Positions 12,778 through 24,344 of a DNA stretch of 64,000 nt are shown in pieces. The translations under genes and the position numbers were made by a program. The stretch's first letter is position 1; every line of letters begins with the position of its first letter. Location: positions 66,140,263 through 66,204,262 of the forward strand of contig OZ023266.1 of the NCBI GenBank assembly GCA_964006375.1. Direction: 5' to 3'. The DNA comes from Tillus elongatus. Taxonomy: Eukaryota; Arthropoda; Insecta; Coleoptera; Cleridae. The notes under the pieces were generated by a model. It was not told the origin of the DNA. It searched no databases and saw only the letters and a list, made by a program, of their open reading frames with translations.

Positions 12778-13241
12778 TTGTATTTACTGGATGTATATTA
12801 ATATAATGTATATTCGTTATATTCAAGACTTGGCATAAAACAATCTACTTACCTATAAAAAGTATTGTTTATATAAATAGCTTTTCCCGCTACAAAATTC
12901 TAAACATGTATATTTTTTAAGTGACGAACGACTTTTTAAGTGCTTCCCTTAAAAAATAGATTTATATGAAAATGTGATATTATTTACCAGGTAAAAGCTA
13001 TCCAAATAAAATATTTGTTTCCAACCTACTTCCGAGCCCTAAAGTATGTTGAAAACGATAATGTATTTAGATTCAGTAAATATAACATGTGCTATGTTTA
13101 AACAAAAACAAACTGTTATTTAAACATGTATGTGACGTCTTTATTAAAAATATTCATGTTGAATGTCGTTTTTATATAATCAGACCTAGGATACCTACCT
13201 ACACGAACAAATATCCATGTAAACATATAACACCCATTTTT
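12778..13241. other. Intergenic, no feature recognised
   Basis: AT-rich; no gene or repeat recognised before the LINE3 similarity begins. Confidence 0.5.
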
Positions 13242-14677
13242 ATCGGCATCCCCAAGAAAGTATCGAAAGCGCTTCCTAGCAACTACAGACCTATTTCTCT
13301 CCTTTCAGTCATCTCTAAAGTGATGGAAAAGTATATAAACACCGAATTACTAAAATTTCTTGAAAAACACAGTCTAATCCACCACAGGCAGTATGGATTC
13401 CGTCAGCGCAGATCAACTGCCGACCTCCTTTCCTTTGTCACCCATTCTTGGAACAAGTCTATGGAACTACACGGCGAATCCCAGATTGTCGCTCTATACA
13501 TATCCAAAGCATTCGACCAGGTCTGGCACGCAGCGCTGCTTAATAAACTACCGACCTATGGCCTACCACCAAAACTCTGTACGTTGACAGCAAATTTCCT
13601 CTCCAACCGGAGCATTTCTGTTGTCGTGGATGGTCATTGCTCTAAACTGTATCCAATTAATTCAGGAGTTCCTCAAGGTTCAGCTTTAGCCCCTACTTTG
13701 TTTCTTATCCACATCAATGACCTCCTCTCTAGCACATCCAACCCAGTTCACAGTTACGCGGACGACAGCACCCTCCACTCAAATATACAATATTCTAAAC
13801 CTGTCTCTTTAGCCCAATTAGATGAGGATCGCAGACTCATGGAGGGTTCTGTCTCCATGGATCTCCAAAAGATATTAGACTGGGAAGTAGAAATCTTGTA
13901 CAATTCAACCCCACCAAATCACAGTCTTGCTTTCTTTCTCATAAGAGATACACCAGCCCTAGACCCATCACAATAAACAACCAAGTTATTCAAAGTAATG
14001 AGTCCTTTTCACTTGTTTGCATCTCTGTGGATCAAAATCTCAATTGGCACCAACATGTCACATCAATTGCAGTAGCGGCTGCTAAGAAATTAGGTTTCCT
14101 CTTCCGGGCTCGCAAATACTTTTCACCAGCTAATCTCTATACTTTATATACTTCACAAATAAGACCAAACCTCGAATACTGCTCCCACATCTGCAGTGCT
14201 GCTGCCGCTTCTACACTCACTATCCTGGACTCTATTCAGAAGAGAGCTATACGTCTCATCGGTGACGCTACCCTCACCCAAAGCTGCCATCCCTTTCCCA
14301 CCGACGTGCCGTTGGTGACCTCTCTCTCTTTTATAGATATCTACACGGGCACTGCTCAGAGGAGCTTTCTTCCATAGTTCCTCCACCTGCTGCCCCCAAC
14401 AGATCTACCAGGGGAACAGAGCGAATGCACCCTTTACTGTCCAGGTCACCAGACATAGAACATCTTGTCATGCCCGCTCTTTTGTCCCGAGGACTTCCAA
14501 GTTGTGGAATTCCTTGCCGGCACATGTTTTTCCTTCTCCCCCGAACCTCCAAACCTTCAAGTCCAGAATTAACAAGTTGCCTCTTTCCTCCTTGTCGTCA
14601 CCCACGGTACGATAGTATTTAGGCTGTAAGCCCTCGTGGTGTGTTGTTGAAATAAATAAAATAAAATAAAAAAGTAA
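13242..14677 (+). pseudogene. LINE3 copy B: 5'-truncated LINE with reverse transcriptase
   Basis: The open frame to 13976 encodes RT fingers and palm: PSNYRPISLLSVISK, RQYGFRQRRST, DQVWHAALL, GVPQGSALAPTLF and the catalytic YADD at 13755-13766. After a frameshift at about 13976 the thumb region continues at 14027-14377 (NLNWHQHV, LGFLFRARKYF, RPNLEYCSHI). The 3' end carries GTGTTGTTGAAATAAATAAA followed by AAATA-type repeats, the family's tail. The endonuclease part is absent, so this is a dead 5' truncation. Copy C supplies a longer 5' portion of the same family. Clade is jockey/CR1-like by motif style only. Confidence 0.85.
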
Positions 14678-14708
14678 ATTAGTGACATGTACTTTTTATT
14701 TTATAGTA

Positions 14709-15642
14709 CAGGCAATAGAGGAGCCCGTTACTCTTGTCCATAATGCATTTAACTACAGGAGTTTTTTTTTTGGATAGATAGGTTCAGAATGACGTACTGG
14801 ATGTAAAAACACAAAATCCTTACAAATTAGGAGGGCGGAAGTGTCGCCATTTTGAGAAAAACCGTTTCGGCCTATATCTCCGTAACCGTGCAGTTTAGGT
14901 CAAAAAGAGTAATGACATTTATTGTAGATAATTGCATTTCTCATATTTTTTGTTGACTAATTTTTTTTGTATCACTCACCGTTTACAACTTATACGACTA
15001 TTAGCATTCATTTATTGACTTTTTTACCTATATCTTGGTTAATAATTGTTTAAGAAACAAAATGCTTATAACTTAACTTTTCAATCGACAAATTTCTTAC
15101 AATTTTTACTGAAAACTTTTTTTTTCCCAAATCAATATTTTCAAAGTTATAACGCGTTAAATGTTGCACTTTTCAATCGACAATTTTTTCTGGAAATATT
15201 TTAGTAAAATGAAGGACAATGACGGTTGAAGCTAAGACTTCAGGCTTTGTAAAACATTCTTCTTAATACATTTTCTTTCTATAGCTTATATTAGTTTCAG
15301 GTTCTTTGCCTAAATGTTGCCAATTTTGACGTTTTAAATCGCGACTTTGACGTTTTGGGGAAAACCCCTTTTTTTTAATTCCTATAACATTTTTATCTTT
15401 TAACCTACAAAACTAAATTTTGGTAGGTGATTTAACTATAACGACGGAACTCCGCGTACCAAATGTGGTTGCCCTTACTTTGTTAATTCCGGAGATGTAA
15501 TTTTTTTTAGAAAGAAAACACAAAATTTTCCGGGAAAACCTGGGCCGATTTTCCTGGCTAACGAACTTATCGACGCCACTTGCAAAAGGAAGGTATTCAC
15601 CAAATTTAATCAAAATCAGCACATTATTTTTTGAGTTATCGG

Positions 15643-15740
<98 letters not shown>

Positions 15741-16227
15741 GAAACTGACCCCCGATATGTGTTCTAAGAGGAATAATTAGCGCACATTTGAAATAAAAAT
15801 TTAAAATTAAAAAGTCGAGGTCTCCTCATTAGTGAATTTTTTTAAAGAAAATTCACTAATATTATTTTGAGAAAAAAAAGTTTTAAGTAAAAGTTCTAGA
15901 AAATTTGTCGATTGAAAAGTTAAGTTAGAAGCATTTTATTTTTTAAACAATTATTAACAAAGATATAGGTATAAATGAATGCTAATAGTCGTATAAGTTG
16001 TAAACGGTGAGTGATACAAAAAAATATTCAACAAAAAAGATGTGAAATGCAATTATCTACAATAAAGGTTGTTACCATTTTTGGCCTAAAGTGCACGGTT
16101 ACGGAGTTATAGGCCGCTCTCCTAATTTGTAAGGAGTTTGTGCTTTTACATTCAGTACGTCATTCTGAACCTATGTATAAAAAATAACTCCTGTAGTTTA
16201 ATGCAGAAACAAATTCTCTGTTGCCTG
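14709..16227. mobile_element. TA-flanked foldback element with ~400-bp inverted arms around an M repeat
   Basis: The left end TACAGGCAATAGAG and the right end CTCTGTTGCCTGTA are inverted repeats flanked by TA (14707-14708, 16228-16229). The inverted arms run from 14709 to about 15115 and from about 15893 to 16227; shared blocks include TATACGACTATTAGCATTCAT and TAACCGTGCA. The interior is an M-family repeat with a (TA)n core (15190-15880). No transposase frame is present, so it is a non-autonomous foldback element. Confidence 0.75.
15190..15880 (+). repeat. M-family repeat with (TA)n core
   Basis: Modules in order: AAAATGAAGGACAATGA; GACGTTTTAAATCGCGACTTTGACG; CCGATTTTCCTGGCTAACGA; TTTTTTGAGTTATCGGT; (TA)n at 15643-15736; TTGAAACTGACCCCCGATATG; TCCTCATTAGTGAATTTTT. 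The same module order is seen at 52795-53490, and in reverse at 45785-46250 and 58600-59270. No coding sequence. Confidence 0.75.
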
Positions 16228-16448
16228 TATTATTATTACTGTTAGTAAATGTTGGCAATACAAAAATTACTAATGACTATAATCACAACTTTGAGACTTT
16301 CAAATAAGTACTCAGTGAGATTAAGTACAACTAATGACATCTCTGTACGTACCTGGAACTACGAGAGTCGATCAATAAGTACCCGTGTTTGAAGACAGGT
16401 GACGTTGTGTAACGTCAATACTTTGCTTGGGTTAGGTTAGGTTATGGC

Positions 16449-17158
16449 TTATATTTCACCAAACAAGTCCAGCCTCCTACAGAGGTCGACAATTTTTGTG
16501 GGCGAAAGTTGATTCAGATCTTCTGGTTCAATTTGTGTCTTGCCAAAGCGCAGGTGTCTTGCCCTGTCCACAGCCAGGCAGTAACATAGTACGTGCTCTG
16601 CTGTTTCGTCACTCTCCATACACAACCGGCACTTGGTTTCTTGTCCGCGCTCAATTCTGTTCATGTGCTGACCCAAGCGGCAATGTCCTGTATGCAAACC
16701 GACCAGAGTTACCAGCTGTTGTCTGTTTAGCTCCAGAAATTTGTTAACCCTGAAAGGCCATTAGAGTGTGCTAATTCCGGCAGACTTTGCCACTATTGGG
16801 TTGTGCTTCCATCTGTGCGGGTCTTTATGGTGCGTTTTGCTGTGCATGATGATATCCTCAGCACAGGTTATGGTTCGATAAAGTCCTCCTGGGATCCCCT
16901 GGCAAGTGGGTCGGCCGCTATAATGCCATGAATGTCCGAGTGACCCGGTATCCAGACCAGTGACACCTCGTTGTAGTTGACCACTTCGTTGAGGGCAGCT
17001 TTGCAGCTCCATACCGTTTTCGAATTGCAACGGTAGAAACCAAGTGTCTTTATAGCAACTTGGCTTTCTGAAGATATTTTTATTGATTTGTGTGTGCAAT
17101 GATTTTCTATAATCTCCTTCGCACACATCTCGATCGCATACACTTCTACCTGGTATGT
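16449..17158 (-). pseudogene. RH-LINE1 copy 3 ORF2, RNase H and C-terminal part
   Basis: Frames read YAIEMCAKE, SESQVAIKTLG, EVSLVWIPGHSD (RNase H), then TGHCRLGQHMNR, CRLCMESDETAEHVLCYC and LCRRLDLFGEI, ending at the ORF2 stop. These align with the copy 1 and 2 C-terminus but differ at many residues and are interrupted by frameshifts near 16770 and 16860. The part upstream of 17158 was separated from its continuation at 22418 by the RH-LINE2 insertion. Dead. Confidence 0.85.
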
Positions 17159-17170
17159 AAGGTTGCCTGC

Positions 17171-17526
17171 GGGGTTAAGGAGTCGCGGGCCAAAGGACTC
17201 CAGGGGGCAAGCTGAGGAAGTGGAAATAACAACCTAAACTCCCGATGAAGCTTTCCCCAAGACCGTCATGCGCGGTAAAAATCCGCATCCTGCACGAGGT
17301 GACCCTGCTAATAACTAAACATGACGGATCTAGACAAGGAGGTCGAACTAAACTCCCCCAATCTACGGTGTCATGTGACCCGTGCCTATGGATGGATGGC
17401 ACCAGGTGATGGTGTCGTGAACGGAACCTCTGGAGTACCAGGCAACCCTCCAGAGTAACCCGCCTTGCACCACACAGGGGGTTCTGATGGTGTGGACAGT
17501 ATTTCCCCCATTCTCGTGGGAACAAC
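17171..17526 (+). promoter_or_regulatory. RH-LINE2 5' UTR
   Basis: Non-coding leader between the TSD-defined start and the ORF1 ATG. It opens with a hairpin-capable GGAGTC..GACTCC segment at about 17179-17201. LINE leaders normally hold an internal promoter, but no specific element could be recognised, nor could an HDV-like fold. Confidence 0.5.
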
Positions 17527-18684
17527 ATGAAGATTATAAATACATATAAAACCAAAACCAATGAGGCTCGAGGAGTGGCTCCGGCTACAGACTTGAGCCT
17601 TGAGTCTATCCCGGAAACGGAGACGAGCCAGGGTGCGGCAGCGGACTCTGGAGGTCCCACGACCGGCGTAGATACGGGGGATCAGGGGGTAGCTTCGGCC
17701 AGAGACCTGTCCCCGACACCCAAGCTGGAGGCTGGGTCCCACCGGAGGGCGGCGAGCTCCGCGGACTCCGGGGGCCCCTCCACCAGTGAGGACTCTACTG
17801 TTAGAGTAGAGGGACTGCCCCGGCAGTCCAAGCGTCTTTCCGGGGCGCAAAGAAAGAAGCTCCGGAGGGCGCAAAAAATTGCGGCCGGGACCTGGACGGT
17901 CGAGAAACCTGTAAAGGCGCAAGAGGGGAGTGCGGGTCAGAAGAGGACGCGCTCGAACTCTAGCACGCCCACTACAGACAGACGTTCCAAAAGGGCCAGG
18001 GTGCCTGTAAAGGCGCAAGAGGAGAGTGCGAGTCGGAAGACGCCGCGCTCTGGCTCTAGCACGCCTACTACAGACAGACCTCCCAAAGGAACTAAGGCCG
18101 GAACACCGGCGCAGGCTGGCTCTTACAGGGAGGCTGCGGAGGGCCTCGGGATGGCGGTGATTGACAGACGCCATCCTGAGGTCACGCTAGACCAGGGGAA
18201 GGCGGACCTGATCCAGGCTGCGGTGGTAGCTGCAGTGGACTCTCTTCAGGAAGGGGAGAGCCCGCCTCAGTTCCACCGGACGCGCCTGACGGGGGACATC
18301 CTCTGGATAACCTGTGCCGGCCCGCAGTCGCGGGACTGGCTGCGGAAAACGATCGGGGGCCTCGGTCAGATTTGGGAGGGGGCGGACTTGACAGCCGTCA
18401 AGCCCAAGGAACTCCCAAAGAGACGCAAGGTCCTCGTACGGATCCCTGACACCGTCCCGCAGGAGACGGTGATCAGCAGACTTAAGATCCAGAACCCTGA
18501 ACTGGGGACGCAACACTGGTCGGTTCTAAGCAGGAAGGCAGAGGAGAAAGGACAGACGCTCGCCTTCTCGATCGACCCGACATCTTACAGAGCCCTTGAA
18601 GGAACCTCCTTCAAGGCATTCTGGGGCATGGGAAGGGTTAGCTTCCGCCCACTGGGGAAGCAATTAAGGGTTAATGGGACTTAG
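17527..18684 (+). CDS. RH-LINE2 ORF1 (gag-like RNA-binding protein)
   Basis: An intact 385-residue frame starting at an ATG just after the leader. The first about 200 residues are low-complexity, rich in Ser, Thr, Pro, Lys and Arg, and include two near-repeats around VKAQE.S...SGSSTPTTDR. Residues from about 210 on look folded: LWITCAGPQSRDWLRK, RRKVLVRIPDTVPQE, LKIQNPELGTQHWSVLSRK and GRVSFRPLG. This resembles the RRM-like C-terminal domain found in many insect LINE ORF1s (the DUF4780-like type, a tentative assignment). No CCHC knuckles are present. The stop overlaps the ORF2 start by 11 bp (ATG at 18674), suggesting reinitiation or coupled translation of ORF2. Expected role: packaging of element RNA. 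Confidence 0.85.
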   Translation: MKIINTYKTKTNEARGVAPATDLSLESIPETETSQGAAADSGGPTTGVDTGDQGVASARDLSPTPKLEAGSHRRAASSADSGGPSTSEDSTVRVEGLPRQSKRLSGAQRKKLRRAQKIAAGTWTVEKPVKAQEGSAGQKRTRSNSSTPTTDRRSKRARVPVKAQEESASRKTPRSGSSTPTTDRPPKGTKAGTPAQAGSYREAAEGLGMAVIDRRHPEVTLDQGKADLIQAAVVAAVDSLQEGESPPQFHRTRLTGDILWITCAGPQSRDWLRKTIGGLGQIWEGADLTAVKPKELPKRRKVLVRIPDTVPQETVISRLKIQNPELGTQHWSVLSRKAEEKGQTLAFSIDPTSYRALEGTSFKAFWGMGRVSFRPLGKQLRVNGT

Positions 18685-21600
18685 GTTCCTTCAGGTCAAC
18701 CTCCAACACAGTAGGGCAGCCACGGCCGGACTACTAATGGCTCTGAGGAACACGGATGTGGCCCTCATCCAGGAACCGTACTCCTACAAAGGAGAGATCA
18801 AGGGACTCGGCGGAGCTAATGGAAAGCTCATCTACAGCAGGTCCAGCGAGAATCCGAGGGCCTGCATTTTTGTCAGGGAAGGGATAGAGTTTCTCCCTCT
18901 AATGAATTTCTGTTCCAGGGACCTGGCAACGATCAAAATCCGATGTGGAGGAGCGGATGGGCTGAGGGAAATTACTGTCGCGTCAGCCTATCTGCCAGGG
19001 GACAGCACGGACCCTCCTCCACCCAACGAATTGGAGCAGCTGATGGTGGGTAGCAGAGCAGGTGGATGGCAGACCATCATCGGCATGGATGCGAATGCGC
19101 ACCATGAGTTGTGGGGTAGCTCGGACACAAACTCTAGGGGTGAGGCACTTTTACAATTCTTTATGAAATTTAATTTAGACATATTGAATAGAGGTAATAA
19201 ACCGACATTCGTCACAACACGGCGTGAGGAAGTTTTAGACCTAACAGTTTCCACCCAGTTTCTGGGTGACTTTGTTAAAAGCTGGGCTGTGTCTGGGGAA
19301 GTGAGTAGCTCAGACCACAGATACATCCGGTTTGAAATCGCCAAAGTCGAAAGAGAAACGGTATGGTACCGGGACCCCCGCAAGGCGGACTGGGAAGCCT
19401 ACAGGGCAGACCTAGCTGTGGAACTGCGGGGGGTTGAGAGGGCCATAAGGGATTCAATAGACCTCGAGATTGCAGCAGTCCAATTGCGAGACGCAATTAC
19501 CTCGGCCTATAACGCCAACTGCCCCCTGAAAATGAGGGTGTCCACCAGGAACGTCCCATGGTGGAACGAGGACCTCAGGCAAAGGAGGACGCAGGTTCGT
19601 AAGCTGTTTAACGCGGCCAAAAGGTCGGGAGCATGGGATGAATATAGACAGGCCCTATCGACCTATAACAAAAGACTGAGGGACGCCAAGAAGGAGTCGT
19701 GGAGGAGGCACTGCGAAGAAGTGGAAAACACGTCCGAGAGTGCTCGACTACACAAGATCCTGTCTAAGGGCCCTCAGACTAACATAGGCTCCCTTAGAAC
19801 ACCCACGGGAGGCTTTACAAGCTCGGGGGAGGAAACTATGGAAATTTTACTCCAGACGCACTTCCCCGGCTGTAACATAATAAACCAATCACCTCCGGAC
19901 TGGGAACACTCAGAAATAGAGGCGCCTTATAGGCGGGCATCTAGAGTAGACTGGACAGTCGCTAAAGAGGTGGTTACCTGGAGCAAAATCAGATGGGCCA
20001 TTAACAGCTTTAAGCCATACAAATCGCCGGGATTTGATGGAATAATGCCCATCATGCTCCAACAGGGGATAGATATACTGGCGCAGGTGCTTACCCTCAT
20101 TATGAGGGCCAGCCTGGCTCTGGGGTACATTCCGAGGGCATGGAGACTGGCCAGGGTTGTATTTATTCCTAAACCTGGGCGTCCAACAGACCAGGCAAAG
20201 TCCCTGAGGCCAATAAGTCTCATGTCCTTCTTGCTGAAAACAGTGGAAAAACTGCTCGACCGGCACATTAGGGGCGGTGTACTGGAAGCATATCCTCTAC
20301 ACTGCGGACAATATGCATACAGAGCAGGATTCTCAACAGAAACAGCACTGCACCAACTGGTGCTGAAACTGGAGAATACGCTGGAGAACAAGGAGGTGGC
20401 GCTGGGGGCCTTCCTAGACATAGAGGGGGCCTTTAGCAACACCTCGTTCGGATCGGTTCTGGCAGCTGCCCGGGAGCGTGGAATAGAGGAGACCTGCTGC
20501 AGGTGGATCGGTTCCATGCTCAGGGACAGGGCGGTGTTCACCTCACTCGCGGGAGGGACTCTGCTGGCGGGGGTCGCGGCGGGGTGTCCGCAGGGGAGCG
20601 TTCTGTCTCCCTTGCTCTGGTGTCTAGTCGTGGACGGCCTGCTGGGGAGGCTCTCGGGAGGGGGGTATGAGGTACAGGGCTATGCGGACGACATTGTCAT
20701 CATAGTCCGAGGAAAGGTCACACAGGCAGTGTGGGAGCGTATGCAGACTGCACTGAAAGTGGTGGAAGGGTGGACGGTTGATCAAGGGCTCGGGGTGAGC
20801 CCCGAGAAAGCAACCGTCGTGCCGTTTACGAGGAGGAGGAAGTGTGAAAGCCACAGAACTCTCACTCTATACGGTAGGAGCGTTCCAATGGCCAGGGAGG
20901 TAAAATATCTTGGGGTCGTATTGGACTCTAAGCTAACCTGGAATGGTCACATTGGAAAAATACTGCGTAAGGCAGTCATGACCTTAGCCGTCACTAGGCG
21001 GCTATATGGAAAAACGTGGGGACTAAGACCTAGTATGGCCCACTGGCTGTACACAAGGGTGGTCAGACCATCGTTAACATATGCGGCACTGGTCTGGTGG
21101 CCTAAGGTGACACAATCCAGTGCCAAACAAAAACTAGGCAAGATCCAAAGGATGGCTTGCCTAGGCATCACAGGGGCCATGTCTTCAACCCCAACAGCCG
21201 CCATGGAGGTGTTGCTGGATCTACCCCCCTACACTTCGTTATTATGGGAGAGGCCAGGCTAGGACTATACAGACTAGCCTGCAATGGTAGACTGAAGATC
21301 AACCCAGGCTTCAGGGGCCACTGCAAAATTCAGGAGATCGTGAAGGAACCCATGCTTGAAATGAGGTCAGACTTCGCGAGCCCGCGAATGTGCAGGGAAA
21401 ACAACTTCACAGTGGAAATCCCTGATCGCGGGGCATGGCGGGAGGAGACACCGGGCATACCACGGGACGCGCTCGTCTGGTTCACGGACGGATCTGGCGG
21501 GGAGCGTGGGACGGGGGCAGGTGTTTACTCGGAAGGACCGAGGGTAAGTCACAGTATTTCCCTCGGAGCCCATGCAACGGTGTTTCAGGCCGAGATGTAC

Positions 21601-22309
21601 GCCATCCTGCACTGTGTGCGGGAGAACAAGAGGAGGGGCTACACCAACAAGCGGATCCTCATAGCCACAGACAGCCAGGCAGCCCTTAAGTAGCCCACGG
21701 GTAAATTCCTGGCTGGTGAGTGAGTGCCGAGACGAGACGAGCGACCTGGCTGGGCAGAATGAGGTGACCCTCATCTGGGTGCCGGGTCACTCGGGGGTCA
21801 AAGGCAATGAAGAAGCTGACAGTCTCGCAAAGAGGGGGTCAGCAGAACCATTTATGGGACCAGAACCGGCTCTGGGCGTGTCAAAGAGCACTGCCAGGGG
21901 AGCCATTAAGTCCTGGGTCAGAAACCAACACAAGGTGTACTGGGCGGACTGTCCAGGGCTCAGACATGGGAAGTCAATAATTGACGGACCCAGTTCAAAG
22001 AGAGCTGTGGAGCTGCTAAACCTTAGCAGAGGACAGCTCAGAAACACAACAGGTCTCTTGACGGGACACATGGCCGTCAAGAAACACCTACATAAAATGG
22101 GGCGGTTCGAAGGGGACCTCGCATGCAGACTCTGCGGCGAGGGGGAGGAATCAGCCCAGCACATCTTGTGCGAGTGTATAGCTCTGGACCGGAAAAGACA
22201 ACTGATCTACGGTCACTCTAGACCGGAGACAGAGCAATATAAAACTTCACCCTACCAATCGCTGTGCAGACTAGTTCAAGGCACAGTGATTTTGGAATGG
22301 GTGGAGTAA
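18674..22309 (+). pseudogene. RH-LINE2 ORF2 (AP endonuclease-RT-RNase H), two frame breaks
   Basis: The first 862 residues are open. They include the endonuclease (ALIQEPY with Glu34, GMDANAHHELWG, SSDHR), a linker, then the RT with PYKSPGFDGI, RPISLMSFLLK, FLDIEGAFSN, GCPQGSVLSPLLW and YADD at residue about 670 (20681-20692). A missing C in the C run near 21228 shifts the frame. The sequence resumes to 21693 with RNase H blocks (WFTDGSGG, AEMYAILHC, ATDSQAALK), breaks again at 21691, and finishes at 22309 with WVPGHSGVKGNEEADSLA and CRLCGEGEESAQHILCEC. Only two small lesions separate it from an intact ORF, so the insertion is fairly young but inactive. Confidence 0.92.
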
Positions 22310-22384
22310 GACTAGGGGTATGCACAATCAACCAAGGGTTGCGGTGCTATCGGGGCGGCAAGGCCGCGGACGAGCCCTGAGGGA

Positions 22385-22405
22385 ACAAAAAAAAAAAAAA
22401 AAAAA
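22385..22405 (+). other. Poly(A) tail of RH-LINE2
   Basis: An uninterrupted A run following gagggaac, directly before the right target duplication. Marks the 3' end of the RNA copy. Confidence 0.9.
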
Positions 22406-22417
22406 AAGGTTGCCTGC

Positions 22418-22851
22418 TCACCGAGGTTAGATATTTCATGCATTGGTGCTGCTCTCATATACGCCAGCCCCTGTCCCCAGATCAGTTTTGGAGCCGTCAG
22501 TGTACCAGTAAAGATCTGCCCTCAATAGGGTAGTCTGGTTTCGTTCCCAGTCCTCCCTTTTCAGAAGGGGGGTCTTGAAAGACCGATATCTACTAATCTT
22601 AATAGGCATCAGGTCTGAGACCATTCCTAGAACCTCATGGCTCACAATGTCATCGAGGAATCTAGTCGTTCCCAAACCAATTGTTGCTTGTTGAGGCCGT
22701 CAGACGTTTGTTTTAGTCTGCACGTTGTCCACCTGGCCTTTCTCTCCAGCCAAGTTTGAAGAGGTGGAATGTTTGGCAGGACTTGCCAAGCGGTGCTTAA
22801 CGCGCCCGTTATCATCAGACAAGCTTGTTTCTGTAGCTAAGCCAGTTTGGC
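22418..22851 (-). pseudogene. RH-LINE1 copy 3 ORF2, RT thumb to RNase H start
   Basis: The minus frame at 22436-22675 reads DLMPIKISRYRSFKTPLLKREDWERNQTTLLRADLYWYTDGSKTD, which aligns with the RT thumb and RNase H start (YSDGSKTN) of copies 1 and 2. Decayed sequence similar to the RT thumb extends to 22851, where similarity stops at the TSD. It is the upstream neighbour of 16449-17158 before RH-LINE2 inserted. Confidence 0.85.
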
Positions 22852-22865
22852 TAACGTCAATACTT

Positions 22866-24340
22866 ACCTTCATACAATAACCCTCAAAAATAATCTACCA
22901 ATAACTAGCGAATAGAACAAACTAAACAACAACAATCAATTACTAAAGTACAATCACAAAATTACTATTACTTTAATTACTATTATAGATAAGAACTACC
23001 AAAATAAAACTACCGAGCAACAACTACAATACACGCAATCTATAAACAGTATTCCCGATAATAGCTATCTCAACTACTACTAACTTTCAAACAAAAGCCA
23101 AAAACTACAATGATCGACTAAAGTCGAATTACCTTACTAATTTAATTAATTACCGGTAAGTTAGGTGGCCGCCAACTTTTAAACAATAGAGACGGTCGTG
23201 GTTCCTAAACACAAAATCAAACAAAGGAGAGGCGCCACTTGGTTGTTTTTGCACCTACCACCGGATGTTGAAGATAACATGTTAAAATACTAATTACCAA
23301 TGCCCGACTTATTCAACCCCCAACCAAAAACTGCGCTGAACCGCCGGAAATGCTAAACCCAATTAGATGCTACTGATCGAACTATACAAACACACTGTAG
23401 ATAGTCAAAACGATATCAAAGGCTTAAAATGCTAAACCCAATTACTACTGATCGAACTATATAACCACAATGTATACAGTGTGTCCCAAATTCGAGACTC
23501 ACCATTGGTATCTCGGAAACGGTAAAAGCTACAATATAAGTTCAATGGAAAAAGTTTTAGCAAATTTTTTGTTCCTTTCAGATCCGTTGATAAATCAAGG
23601 CTAACTATGATCTTTTTGGGAGATTTGGGAAAAACAGATATTCTGTGAATTTGCTTTTCACCCTAGCTGAGTTACCTTTGATTTGAGACTGTTGAGACCT
23701 TTACTTTTTTAAGACACTTTTAGAAGACGCATATTTTGGCATGTACAGTGGCAACCGTTTCTTTTTTGTGTTTCACTTACCTTTTTTAACTTTTGTTTTT
23801 CTTATTGCAGACATAATGAATTTTCAGCTTGTTGAATTGGGCTAAGAAGGAGCTTTCCAATGATGTATCACATGTCGGTGAAGTATCCATTTTGAGGTGG
23901 TATTTGACAAAGTAACACTTTATTTAGCTAGGTATTCAAATAAAATTTTAGTAGGCCATCAAGGTTGTAACTTTGACTTAATGGAATAAACGTATAGATA
24001 ATTCATGTGATGAATTTTAAATTGAAGTTAGATATCTAGGTAGTGAAGCTGTTCAATAGGTTTGTGGAATTGCTTTAGAAAAGAGGAGATTATTCACATG
24101 GGTAATTGAAAACAACTACGCCAAGAAAAATCATCAAGTAGTTTTTCCAAGTTTTTATGGAAAACTAAAATATGTAGATTATATTTTTGGGCTGCAGCAT
24201 GCACGTAAATAATAGGTAATGACTAGGTTACTAAATATTTACGTACATGAATAATGCATTGGTAAAAATTAGTAGGCTGTGGCTGTTAAACTATCGAACT
24301 ACCTTGTTTGACAATCTGGGTCATCAACACTCAATTTTAT
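22866..24340. other. Intergenic with a short direct repeat and one TE end
   Basis: Two nearly identical about 36-bp blocks (AATGCTAAACCCAATTA..., about 23348 and 23428) form a direct repeat. At 23475, TATACAGTGTGTCCCAAATT is a typical small DNA-element end, with no identified partner. No genes were seen. Confidence 0.5.
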
Positions 24341-24344
24341 TTTT

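Larger units (their letters stand above)
17171..22405 (+). mobile_element. RH-LINE2: full-length GC-rich LINE nested in RH-LINE1 copy 3
   Basis: A 5.2-kb non-LTR element with a perfect 12-bp target duplication aaggttgcctgc (17159-17170 and 22406-22417). Order: 5' UTR of about 355 bp beginning GGGGTTAAGGAGTC, ORF1, overlapping ORF2, 3' UTR, and a poly(A) tail of about 20. Base composition is far more GC-rich than the surrounding DNA. Its poly(A) tail distinguishes it from the AACCT-tailed host element. RT plus RNase H places it in the same broad I/LOA-like group. Confidence 0.95.
16424..22851 (-). mobile_element. RH-LINE1 relative (copy 3), 5'-truncated, split by RH-LINE2
   Basis: Bounded by a 14-bp target duplication taacgtcaatactt (16410-16423 and 22852-22865). 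The 3' end (plus-strand left side) carries GGGTTAGGTTAGGTTA, the same AACCT-type tail as copies 1 and 2. The 3' UTR after the stop codon is only about 10 bp before the tail, unlike the roughly 80 bp in copies 1 and 2, and the protein is clearly diverged, so this is a sister subfamily. The 5' break lies in the RT thumb region. RH-LINE2 occupies 17171-22405 inside it. Confidence 0.9.

Noticed and set aside
17171..17300. HDV-like ribozyme at the start of RH-LINE2
   Set aside because: A 5' hairpin exists, but I could not find a P1 partner or a P2 pseudoknot in the right order.
17175..18174. Long minus-strand frames opposite RH-LINE2 ORF1
   Set aside because: GC-rich shadow frames of the plus-strand ORF1; no motifs.
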